Part shown: piece after piece, positions 6,117 through 12,516 of the stretch
Numbering within the stretch: position 1 is the stretch's first letter
How the letters are laid out: each line of letters begins with the position of its first letter
From: an uncultured Erysipelotrichaceae bacterium
GTDB lineage: Bacteria; Bacillota_I; Bacilli_A; RF39; UBA660
Length of the DNA stretch: 15,665 bases
Assembly: GCA_902783215.1 (NCBI GenBank)
Contig: CACZQD010000089.1
Coordinates: 1-15,665 of the forward strand
Reading direction: 5' to 3'
Notes under the pieces: generated by a model
What the model saw: only the letters and a program-made list of their open reading frames with translations
Database searches by the model: none
Told to the model about the DNA's origin: nothing
Translations under genes and position numbers: made by a program

Positions 6117-7106
6117 ATGACTTTTAAATATAAAAATGTTTATTTAAATGAAACTTCAACAATAACTGGACCATTTGAAGAGAAGGGCCCTTTAGCGCGT
6201 TTTTTTGATAAAAGTTATCAAGAATTTTATTTTGAGAAAAAGACCTGGGAACAAGCGGAAAGTAAACTGTTAGAAGAAAGTATTGAAATACTTTTAAATA
6301 AATTAGGTAAATCAAAACAAGAAATAGATTTATTAATAGCAGGTGATTTATTAAATCAATTAGTATCAACTAATTATGCAGCTACTAATTTAGCAATTCC
6401 TTTAATTGGGATATATGGTGCTTGCTCAACTAGTTGTTTAGGTATCCTTATTGCATCTAATATGGTTGATAAAAAACAGATAAAAAATGCGATTGTATCA
6501 GTTTCATCACATAATAACGCAGCAGAAAAGCAATTCCGACAACCAGTTGAATATGGTGGTCCTAAACCAAAAACGGCAACATTTACAACAACAGGTGGGG
6601 CAAGTTGTTATATAAGTGGATCTTCATCAACTATAAAAATCGATTCAGCAACTTTAGGTACACCAATTGATATGGGTATTAAAGATGCCTTTCATATGGG
6701 TGCAGTAATGGCGCCAGCTGCTGCTGAGACAATTATTAAGCATTTAAGAAACACTTATCAAGATATTAACGATTATGATTTAATATTAACTGGTGACTTA
6801 GGCCGTTATGGTAAAGATATATTAAAAGAGTATTTAGTTAATGAATATGGAGTAGAAGCTAATAATTTAGATGATTCTGCTTGTATGATTTATGATTTAG
6901 ATAAACAAAATGTATACGCAGGAGGTAGTGGACCAGCTTGCTTGCCACTAGTAACTTACGGATATATCTTAAATCAAATGAATAAAAAAAGATTGAAACG
7001 CGTTTTACTTGTAGCAACCGGAGCATTACTATCTCAAGCAACGGTAAATGAAAAAATGTCAATTCCCGCAATTGCCCATGCTGTTAGTTTGGAGGTGGTT
7101 GAATGA
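6117..7106 (+). CDS. spoVAD: Stage V sporulation protein AD
   Basis: SpoVAD is the dipicolinic-acid-binding subunit of the SpoVA complex. It has the thiolase/ketosynthase-III fold without known catalysis and lies on the outer face of the spore inner membrane. The 329-residue product (family about 335-340) shows YLNETSTITGPFEEKGPL at the N-terminus, a thiolase-like IYGACSTSCLGI around residues 98-109, the FTTTGGASCY stretch, and GDLGRYGKDILKEYL in the C-terminal half. ATG 6117 is preferred over ATG 6111 because GGAGG (6106-6110) directly abuts the earlier codon. Its start follows the spoVAC stop by 2 nt, and its stop overlaps the start of spoVAEB (ATGA), so the three are translationally coupled. 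Confidence 0.95.
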   Translation: MTFKYKNVYLNETSTITGPFEEKGPLARFFDKSYQEFYFEKKTWEQAESKLLEESIEILLNKLGKSKQEIDLLIAGDLLNQLVSTNYAATNLAIPLIGIYGACSTSCLGILIASNMVDKKQIKNAIVSVSSHNNAAEKQFRQPVEYGGPKPKTATFTTTGGASCYISGSSSTIKIDSATLGTPIDMGIKDAFHMGAVMAPAAAETIIKHLRNTYQDINDYDLILTGDLGRYGKDILKEYLVNEYGVEANNLDDSACMIYDLDKQNVYAGGSGPACLPLVTYGYILNQMNKKRLKRVLLVATGALLSQATVNEKMSIPAIAHAVSLEVVE

Positions 7107-7453
7107 TTTATTTAAACGCATTTTTATGTGCTGGAATTATTTGTGTGATTGGACAAATAATTTTAGATAATACGAAATTCACACCTGGACATATTACTAC
7201 TATTTTTGTTGTTATTGGTGCTTTTCTAGATAGTTTTGATATTTATGATAAAATTGTTTTGTGGGCTGGAGGTGGGGCGTTAGTTCCTATTACATCATTC
7301 GGACATCTATTAATTCATGGTGCAATGGATACAGTTAATAATTTTGGAGTGATGGGACTATTTTTAGGTATGTTTGATTTAACATCTTCTGGAATAGTTG
7401 CTGCTATAATTTTTTCATTTTTCTTTTCCCTAATATTTCAACCAAAAGATTGA
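7103..7453 (+). CDS. spoVAEB: Stage V sporulation protein AE (SpoVAEB type)
   Basis: This 116-residue membrane protein is the third subunit of the SpoVA channel. It has four hydrophobic segments (about 4-22, 32-48, 53-72 and 88-112), the early GQIILDNTKFTPGHIT motif, and GGGALVPITSFGHLLIHGA at about 55-73, the counterpart of the SpoVAC core. Length matches SpoVAEB. The accessory subunits found in B. subtilis (AA, AB, AEA, AF) are absent, leaving the C-D-EB core. A sigma-A-like promoter for the next gene begins 2 nt after the stop, and no terminator is visible between them. Confidence 0.93.
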   Translation: MIYLNAFLCAGIICVIGQIILDNTKFTPGHITTIFVVIGAFLDSFDIYDKIVLWAGGGALVPITSFGHLLIHGAMDTVNNFGVMGLFLGMFDLTSSGIVAAIIFSFFFSLIFQPKD

Positions 7454-7454
7454 T

Positions 7455-7482
7455 TTGACTTTTTTTTAAAATACTATATAAT
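7455..7482 (+). promoter_or_regulatory. Sigma-A promoter of the 7507 gene
   Basis: TTGACT (7455-7460) is followed after 16 nt by TATAAT (7477-7482). The start would lie near 7489, just before the AAGGAG ribosome site. It separates the next gene from spore-specific control. Confidence 0.65.
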
Positions 7483-7506
7483 ATCCAATGTTGAAGGAGA
7501 AAAATT

Positions 7507-7965
7507 ATGGCAGTAAAATTAGATAATAATGAAGAATATAAATTAACAAATGCAGAACTTGCCTGGATGTATAAAACAGGTTTAAAACAGGATATTAAGT
7601 ATTTAAAACATCTTCAAAATAGATCAATAAGATATGGTTTATTATCATATGCTTGTTTTGGTTTATCATCATATTTAAGTGGTAAAAATTTAAGTGAATA
7701 TATTAATAAACAAGAAGATGAAACTTTAATATACTTTTTGATAATGACAGGTTTAGCTTTTTGGAATAATTATAATGGAGTAAAGTGTTTTGAAGAAGTG
7801 ATGAAAAATCATAAAGATATAAAAATTATAAAAACTGTATTAAAAGAATTTGAAAAATTAGAAGATTTACCATTTCCACTTCAAGATGAATCTATTGCTG
7901 CTTTAAAAGAAGCATATGATAATTCTAAGATGCTTGTTAGAAATAAAAAAATTATATATAAATAA
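7507..7965 (+). CDS. Uncharacterised protein with two weak hydrophobic segments
   Basis: I do not recognise this 152-residue protein. The N-terminal third is helical and charged (ELAWMYKTGLKQDIKYLKHLQNRS). Residues about 43-59 (YGLLSYACFGLSSYLSG) and 75-95 (LIYFLIMTGLAFWNNYNGV) are moderately hydrophobic and could be two membrane helices or buried helices. The C-terminal part is a long charged helix ending in a basic tail. ATG 7507 follows AAGGAG at normal spacing. The gene has its own promoter and terminator and is monocistronic. Its place after spoVA is probably coincidental. Confidence 0.7.
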   Translation: MAVKLDNNEEYKLTNAELAWMYKTGLKQDIKYLKHLQNRSIRYGLLSYACFGLSSYLSGKNLSEYINKQEDETLIYFLIMTGLAFWNNYNGVKCFEEVMKNHKDIKIIKTVLKEFEKLEDLPFPLQDESIAALKEAYDNSKMLVRNKKIIYK

Positions 7966-7988
7966 AATTGCGTGTGTGCAATTTTTTT
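7964..7988 (+). terminator. Rho-independent terminator
   Basis: AAAATTGC (7964-7971) pairs perfectly with GCAATTTT (7978-7985) over the loop GTGTGT and runs into seven T in all (7982-7988). It begins at the stop codon of the 7507 gene. Confidence 0.88.
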
Positions 7989-8009
7989 GTTATATTTTTG
8001 ATTATAAGA

Positions 8010-8038
8010 TTGTCAAAATACTAAAAATATAGTATATT
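8010..8038 (+). promoter_or_regulatory. Sigma-A promoter of the kinase-phosphatase operon
   Basis: TTGTCA (8010-8015) and TATATT (8033-8038) are separated by 17 nt. The start would be near 8045, giving a leader of about 38 nt. No riboswitch or operator is obvious in it. Confidence 0.65.
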
Positions 8039-8082
8039 TAATATGTAGAAAAATAATTCAATATAATATGGAGGATAATAGT

Positions 8083-9750
8083 ATGAAATATGATGTATGT
8101 GTATTTGGTGGATGTTCATTAGATAGAATTTTTTATCAGAAAATTGATGGAACTTATAACGAACAAGCTGATACTATCGCACCAGGAGGGAAAGGCGCTA
8201 ATCAGGCAGTTGCGGCATCTAAAGCTGGCGCTAAAACAACAATTATTACTAAGATAGGTAAAGATGATATTGGTCGTGATATACTAAGTAATTTATCTTT
8301 TTATAATGTAAATATTTCGAATGTTGAAGAGATAGATGGTTTAGATAATGACTATTCAGATATTTATATTAATATTAAAGATAAAGATAATGATATCAAA
8401 AGATATAGTGGCGCAATTAATTCTTTTACACCTGATATGATTGACAATTATCGGGATGTATTATTATCATCTAAAATAATTGTCTGTCAATTAAAAATAC
8501 CAAAAGAAGTAACCATTAAATTGATTAATTTTTGTCATGAGCATAAAAAAACATTGATTCTTACTCCATGTCGACCTGAAAAATTATCAGTTACAGATCA
8601 AGATAATTTAGATTTAATTGATAAAATAGGTATTATTACGTGTAATAAAAAAGAATGTCAAACTATTTTTAATAGTGATAATATTGAAGAATGTGTAAAG
8701 AAATATCCTAATAAACTAATTGTAACACTTGGTAGTGAAGGATTAATTTATCATAATGGTAAAAGATTTGTTAGAATGCCAGCAATTGAAACTGATGTTG
8801 TTGATACAACGGGAGCAGGGGATACTTTAAACGGCAATTTAAGTGCTTATTTAGCTAAAGGTATGGACTTAAAGCATGCTTTAAGAAAAGCTATGTATGC
8901 ATCTGCTATGAAGTTGATGATGAAAACGGCTCAAGCTGGTATGCCATATTTAAGTGATTTGGAAACATTTATTCAAAATAAACGCAATAAACATTTTGAA
9001 TATCGTGATGAATTGAATTTTATTACTGAGCAAATTAAATATGCATATGAAAGCGTTAAATACTCTGTTTATAGTGTTAAATCAAAAAAAGATCATACAC
9101 TTGTTACTGATATGGATTTAGAAATAGAAAAGTACTTGATTAATAAAATTAAAGAAAAATATCCTAATGACAATTTTGTAACTGAAGAGACTTATTCTAA
9201 TAATGAATTACAGAATAGAAGCTGGATTATTGATCCTATCGATGGGACTATTCATTTTATAAAAAAGGATGGATACTTTGGTATTCAATTAGCTTTTTAT
9301 GATGAGTCGGAAATTAAATTTTCTGTTATATATTTACCCGAAAAGAATGAACTATTCTATTGCGGTAAAGGATTAGGTACATTTGTAAATAATGAGAAAA
9401 TATTACCTACAGATGATAGTCCGATTGAGCAAAGTATTGTCGAATTTTCAGGATCTATTAATAAAAAATATGAAGTAAAAAAGATGTGTTTTGATAAATT
9501 AATGAACAACGAAGGATTAAAAGTAGCTGATGTTTTATTCATTAATTGTGCATCTTTAGCTTATGCTAATTTAGTTATGAAAAGAACTGACGCACTTATT
9601 ATTTCTACTACTGATCCTTGGGATGTTATGCCAGGAGAATTTATGACTAAAGAATGTGATTATAAAGTTATATATTTGGATGCGGATAAATCAGTTAGAT
9701 TGGTCACTAAATCACAGGAAATCATTGATATGCTTTTACCAAAGGAGTAG
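8083..9750 (+). CDS. Fusion of a PfkB/ribokinase-family kinase and an inositol-monophosphatase-family phosphatase
   Basis: This 555-residue protein joins two enzymes. Residues about 1-295 are a ribokinase-like domain: the N-terminal VFGGCSLD strand, the substrate/lid motif PGGKGANQA (34-42), and the C-terminal DTTGAGDT (241-248) with catalytic Asp 247. Residues about 305-555 are a metal-dependent phosphatase of the inositol monophosphatase family: VTEET (366-370), DPIDGTIHF (384-392), and DPWDVMPG (511-518) with Asp 514. The usual Asn of DGTxNF is His 391, and WDxAAG is WDVMPG, so its substrate may differ from inositol phosphate. The substrates of both halves are unknown; a sugar or nucleoside for the kinase and a sugar phosphate or PAP-like compound for the phosphatase are candidates. 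ATG 8083 was chosen because GGAGG (8070-8074) lies 8 nt before it and overlaps the earlier ATG 8068. The next gene starts 3 nt after the stop. Confidence 0.88.
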   Translation: MKYDVCVFGGCSLDRIFYQKIDGTYNEQADTIAPGGKGANQAVAASKAGAKTTIITKIGKDDIGRDILSNLSFYNVNISNVEEIDGLDNDYSDIYINIKDKDNDIKRYSGAINSFTPDMIDNYRDVLLSSKIIVCQLKIPKEVTIKLINFCHEHKKTLILTPCRPEKLSVTDQDNLDLIDKIGIITCNKKECQTIFNSDNIEECVKKYPNKLIVTLGSEGLIYHNGKRFVRMPAIETDVVDTTGAGDTLNGNLSAYLAKGMDLKHALRKAMYASAMKLMMKTAQAGMPYLSDLETFIQNKRNKHFEYRDELNFITEQIKYAYESVKYSVYSVKSKKDHTLVTDMDLEIEKYLINKIKEKYPNDNFVTEETYSNNELQNRSWIIDPIDGTIHFIKKDGYFGIQLAFYDESEIKFSVIYLPEKNELFYCGKGLGTFVNNEKILPTDDSPIEQSIVEFSGSINKKYEVKKMCFDKLMNNEGLKVADVLFINCASLAYANLVMKRTDALIISTTDPWDVMPGEFMTKECDYKVIYLDADKSVRLVTKSQEIIDMLLPKE

Positions 9751-9753
9751 TTT

Positions 9754-11211
9754 ATGACAAGTAATGATATAGAAATAGTAAAAAAGATATGTTTAAAGTA
9801 TAATTATAAATTTGAAGATATTCCTAAATGGGTATTAAATCATTTTTCACCTAAAAGAATTGAAGATATTTTAAGTATAGAAAAGTTAAAAACAGATAGA
9901 TTTAAGTATTTATTTACTTCAAATATTTGGAATGCTAATCCTAGTGATATTGAACAAATACTTGATCTAGATTGTTGGAATAATCCAAAGTTTTCATCTT
10001 TACTTACACCTAATATTTGGCGAGCAAGTTTACAGAAGGTTAAAGAAATAATAAGTCTTAATGATTGGAATGATCCAAAATTTTCATCTTTACTTACTCC
10101 AAATATATGGAGATGTGAAGTAAGTCAAGTAAAACAAATACTTAAACTGGAAGTTTGGGATAATCCAAAATTTAAACCATTATTAACTTCAAATATATGG
10201 CGAAATAATTTAAATAATGTAGTTGAAATATTAGAATTACCATATTGGCAAGATGATGTTTATGATAATTTATTAAAAACTTCTATTTGGAAAGTTACAC
10301 CAAGTAAGGTAAAGAAAATTTTATCACTAGAATGTTTAAAGGATAAAAAATATAAAACTTTAATCACTCCATCTATTTGGAATGCTGATCCTAGTGAAAT
10401 TGATAAAATACTTAATATTAAACAATTAAAAGATCCCAAATTTAAAAATATTTTAAGTCCTAATATATGGCTTTTAAAATATAATCAAATAAAGCAAATA
10501 TTAGAACTACCATATTGGACTGAAGAAAAATATAAATCATTATTAACTTCAAATATATGGAATAAAAATGCCGAAGAAATAAATAATATTTTAAGTTTAC
10601 CATATTGGAAGGAAGATCAATATAAGACTTTATTAACTCCAACTATATGGTCAAGTAATTATCAGGAGATAGTAAATATTTTAACATTAGATGTATGGAA
10701 TAAACCACCTTTTAAAGATACACTTACTTCATCTATTTGGAATAGTAATTATCAAAATGTAATTGATATTATTAGTTTACCATATTGGCAAGATGAAAAA
10801 TTTACATCTTTGTTATCTCCTGTTATATGGAATTCTAACCCGCAAAAAATAAAAGAAATATTAAGCATGGATATTTGGAATGATAATCGTTTTATTTCAT
10901 TATTAACGCCAACTATTTTATGTAAGACAAAGAGTCAAATAGAATCGTTAATTATAATTGCTGAAAAATTGGATATTGATAAATATTTAACTACTAGTTA
11001 TTTAGCTAAAACCCCAAGTCATATTTATGCGATTAATTCCTTCCTAAATGAAAGACATATACCATCAGTTATAGATGGTAAACTTCATATATTTTATAAT
11101 TGTTCCAATGCAACATTAAAGAATAAGTATAAGATAGATATTAATAATTTAATAAAACTATATCCAATACCAGAAAACTTTGAAAGTGAGAAAAAGTATG
11201 GAAACATTTAA
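9754..11211 (+). CDS. Helical-repeat (mTERF-like) protein with eleven exact 30-residue repeats
   Basis: The 485-residue product is almost wholly repeat. After an N-terminal cap (1-52) that already contains one degenerate unit (IPKWVLNHFSPKRIEDIL), eleven units of exactly 30 residues run from 53 to 382, then about two degenerate units and a tail with a likely beta segment (KLHIFYN). Each unit starts LLTPxIW, has a variable stretch, then IxxIL, L, often YW or W, and an acidic or basic KF/KY. This predicts two helices per unit and a solenoid. The spacing of Pro, the hydrophobics and the second helix resembles mitochondrial transcription termination factor (mTERF) motifs, but the match is by eye. 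The protein has no signal peptide, membrane span or catalytic domain, so it is probably a cytosolic binding protein for nucleic acid or protein. AAAGGAG precedes the start, within the operon headed by the kinase-phosphatase. Confidence 0.8.
   Translation: MTSNDIEIVKKICLKYNYKFEDIPKWVLNHFSPKRIEDILSIEKLKTDRFKYLFTSNIWNANPSDIEQILDLDCWNNPKFSSLLTPNIWRASLQKVKEIISLNDWNDPKFSSLLTPNIWRCEVSQVKQILKLEVWDNPKFKPLLTSNIWRNNLNNVVEILELPYWQDDVYDNLLKTSIWKVTPSKVKKILSLECLKDKKYKTLITPSIWNADPSEIDKILNIKQLKDPKFKNILSPNIWLLKYNQIKQILELPYWTEEKYKSLLTSNIWNKNAEEINNILSLPYWKEDQYKTLLTPTIWSSNYQEIVNILTLDVWNKPPFKDTLTSSIWNSNYQNVIDIISLPYWQDEKFTSLLSPVIWNSNPQKIKEILSMDIWNDNRFISLLTPTILCKTKSQIESLIIIAEKLDIDKYLTTSYLAKTPSHIYAINSFLNERHIPSVIDGKLHIFYNCSNATLKNKYKIDINNLIKLYPIPENFESEKKYGNI
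9910..10899 (+). repeat. Eleven 90-bp coding repeats without indels
   Basis: Eleven consecutive units of 90 bp each encode 30 residues, with no insertion or deletion. At the protein level the invariant features are I-W at positions 6-7, I or V at 14, and I at 17. Positions 8-10 vary: NAN, RAS, RCE, RNN, KVT, NAD, LLK, NKN, SSN, NSN, NSN. DNA identity between units is partial, so the array is not freshly amplified. It is coding and has no spacer structure, so it is not CRISPR. Confidence 0.9.
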
Positions 11212-11482
11212 TAATCAAGATTTAGAAAACATTATTAATAATTTTGATTTAGAAGTTATAAATAAAATAGATATTGATAATACTTTATTAATATATAATT
11301 ATTTATTAGAAAATGGAATATATTATGCCAATGATATATTATTAGGATATATTGATCTATTCTTTTATCATTATCAAACATTTAAAAAGAAGTTTAATAA
11401 ATTAGTAAAGTATTTAGGTAATAATTATTTAGATAAATTAGAAAATGATATTGGCTTATTTGAATTAATGCATCAGTTTTAA
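11198..11482 (+). CDS. Small helical protein coupled to the repeat-protein gene
   Basis: This 94-residue all-helical protein of unknown function is acidic at the N-terminus, with an aromatic and basic middle (LFFYHYQTFKKKFNKLVKYLG) and an acidic C-terminus. The stretch from DLFFYHY through KYLGNNYLDKL, with a Gly between two helices, faintly echoes the two-helix units of the preceding protein, so it could be a distant relative or a partner. ATG 11198 lies 14 nt inside the end of the preceding gene, with a weak AAAGTGAG before it; TTG 11180 is an alternative start. Overlap implies translational coupling. No terminator is visible after its stop. Confidence 0.6.
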   Translation: METFNNQDLENIINNFDLEVINKIDIDNTLLIYNYLLENGIYYANDILLGYIDLFFYHYQTFKKKFNKLVKYLGNNYLDKLENDIGLFELMHQF

Positions 11483-11508
11483 TTAGTAAATTAATTAGAA
11501 TAAAATCA

Positions 11509-11537
11509 TTGTTATTTATCTTATTGTGTGCTATAAT
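11509..11537 (+). promoter_or_regulatory. Near-consensus sigma-A promoter with extended -10
   Basis: TTGTTA (11509-11514), 17 nt, then TATAAT (11532-11537), preceded by TGTG as an extended -10 (TGTGCTATAAT). The same eleven bases occur in the promoter at 3289-3299. The start would be near 11544, only about 16 nt before the ATG. Confidence 0.75.
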
Positions 11538-11540
11538 ATG

Positions 11541-11554
11541 CACCTCAAGAGGTG
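11541..11554 (+). promoter_or_regulatory. Small inverted repeat over the ribosome-binding site of the 11560 gene
   Basis: CACCTC (11541-11546) and GAGGTG (11549-11554) are perfect complements with two bases between, so at most a 5-bp stem with a 4-nt loop can form. The 3' arm is the ribosome site for ATG 11560. Whether the 5' arm is in the mRNA depends on the exact start near 11544. It could be an operator for a repressor rather than an RNA hairpin. Confidence 0.45.
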
Positions 11555-11559
11555 ATATC

Positions 11560-12225
11560 ATGGAAAAATTTGAGAAAAAATGTCGTGAATTTGGTCTTGA
11601 TTGGAATCAAGTAATAAATTATGATGATAATTATAAATATGTCCCCACACTTAATAATTCAAATGTAGTTATTTTTGATTCTAATAATGTTGTAATTGGT
11701 ATTGAAAATCTAGATTCTAATATTAAAGATACAATTGCTTCTAAAATAGTATTATATGAAACAAGTATTATTGGAATGCCATTTCCTTTTACTGGTTATA
11801 GTATTAAGAATATTGTTGAATTAAATAATTTAATAGATATTAATAATGATAAGGTATTTCTTAATAATAGATGTGTTGAAAATCCTGTTATTAAAGGAGT
11901 TTTAGCCTATTTAAAATTATTAAAATCGGAGATAGATGATTATTATTTAAGAGTATATCCATTGATGTTACAAAATCTAAATGTACCTCAGTTAATTCAT
12001 TATATTCCAGAGCTTGCTAAATCAATTGATATTAAAAATATTAAAGATAGTGTATCCACACTACGTAATACAGGACTTTGGTATGATAAAAAAGATAGTT
12101 ATAATTCTTTAATTAAATATATGAAAGATGCTTTTAGAAATGATTGTAATGATAATTATATTAATGAATTATGTAGTATATTAATTGAGAGAGAAGATAA
12201 GATAAAAGAGCTTATAAAAAAATAA
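11560..12225 (+). CDS. Uncharacterised protein
   Basis: This 221-residue protein belongs to no family I recognise. It has no signal peptide or membrane span. The N-terminal half looks mixed alpha/beta, with strands such as NVVIFDSNNVVIGIENL at about residues 35-51 and SKIVLYETSIIGMPFPFTG at about 62-80. The C-terminal half (about 105-221) looks helical. ATG 11560 follows GAGGTG at normal spacing and lies right behind a strong promoter; a longer frame from TTG 11509 would begin on the -35 box. The gene ends in its own terminator, whose stem includes the last codons, so it is a single-gene unit between the repeat-protein operon and yqfC. Confidence 0.7.
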   Translation: MEKFEKKCREFGLDWNQVINYDDNYKYVPTLNNSNVVIFDSNNVVIGIENLDSNIKDTIASKIVLYETSIIGMPFPFTGYSIKNIVELNNLIDINNDKVFLNNRCVENPVIKGVLAYLKLLKSEIDDYYLRVYPLMLQNLNVPQLIHYIPELAKSIDIKNIKDSVSTLRNTGLWYDKKDSYNSLIKYMKDAFRNDCNDNYINELCSILIEREDKIKELIKK

Positions 12226-12237
12226 GTTCTTTTTTTT
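12207..12237 (+). terminator. Rho-independent terminator
   Basis: AGAGCTTAT (12207-12215) pairs with ATAAGTTCT (12222-12230) with one G-U pair, followed by T through 12237. The stop codon of the upstream gene lies in the 3' arm. Confidence 0.85.
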
Positions 12238-12269
12238 ATACATCAGAGTATACTTTTATAGGTGATATA

Positions 12270-12509
12270 ATGCGTATCATTAATAGTATTAGATCATATA
12301 TATTGGAAGAAGAGTTTAAATTAACTTTTCTTAATAATCGAATTAATATTGTTAATTATGAATCAATAGGTCATTTTGATAATAATAGAGTTTTGATAAA
12401 TTATAATGATGGACAAGTGGTTATTAAGGGTAAATCTTTAGTAGTATCTAAACTAATGAATAATGAAATATTAATTGAAGGTAAAATTATTAATATAGAA
12501 TTCAGGTGA
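12270..12509 (+). CDS. yqfC: Sporulation protein YqfC
   Basis: This 79-residue protein is made mostly of beta strands with the YqfC pattern: FKLTFLNNRINIVNY, then HFDNNRVLINYNDGQVVIKGKSLVVSKLMNNEILIEGKI. In Bacillus subtilis yqfC and yqfD are mother-cell sigma-E genes needed for efficient sporulation; the biochemical role is unknown. It is slightly shorter than the usual 90 or so residues. ATG 12270 follows AGGTGAT. No good sigma-E promoter match was seen upstream. The stop (12507-12509) overlaps the AGGTGAT ribosome site of yqfD, and the pair is surely cotranscribed. Confidence 0.85.
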   Translation: MRIINSIRSYILEEEFKLTFLNNRINIVNYESIGHFDNNRVLINYNDGQVVIKGKSLVVSKLMNNEILIEGKIINIEFR

Positions 12510-12516
12510 TATTATT
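12504..12516 (+). promoter_or_regulatory. Ribosome-binding site and ATT initiation codon of yqfD
   Basis: AGGTGAT (12504-12510), ATT (12511-12513), then ATT (12514-12516). The layout is the same as at the two preceding genes, AGGTGATATC-ATG (11560) and AGGTGATATA-ATG (12270), with ATT where ATG is expected. The frame is open only from 12499, and no ATG, GTG, TTG or CTG occurs before TTG 12772. Confidence 0.6.

Noticed and set aside
6124..7071. Minus-strand open frames of 70-81 codons inside spoVAD
   Set aside because: spoVAD is unmistakable on the other strand; the antisense frames have no ribosome site and an implausible composition.
8068..8082. An earlier ATG for the kinase-phosphatase fusion
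   Set aside because: The GGAGG that would serve translation starts inside that codon, so the next in-frame ATG (8083) is the functional start.
9357..9542. Minus-strand open frame within the phosphatase half of the fusion
   Set aside because: It lies within strongly conserved coding sequence of the other strand and has no initiation signals.
10460..10642. Minus-strand open frame inside the 30-residue-repeat gene
   Set aside because: It is a by-product of the repeated A/T-rich codons and recurs with the repeat phase.
9910..10899. A regular 90-bp periodicity that could be taken for a CRISPR-like or satellite array
   Set aside because: The units are one continuous reading frame with codon-level variation and no alternating spacer; it is a protein repeat.
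12225..12270. A sigma-E promoter before yqfC
   Set aside because: TATACTTT at 12249-12256 is a partial -10 match, but no KMATATT-type -35 lies at 14-15 nt; a sigma-A reading has only a poor -35 as well.
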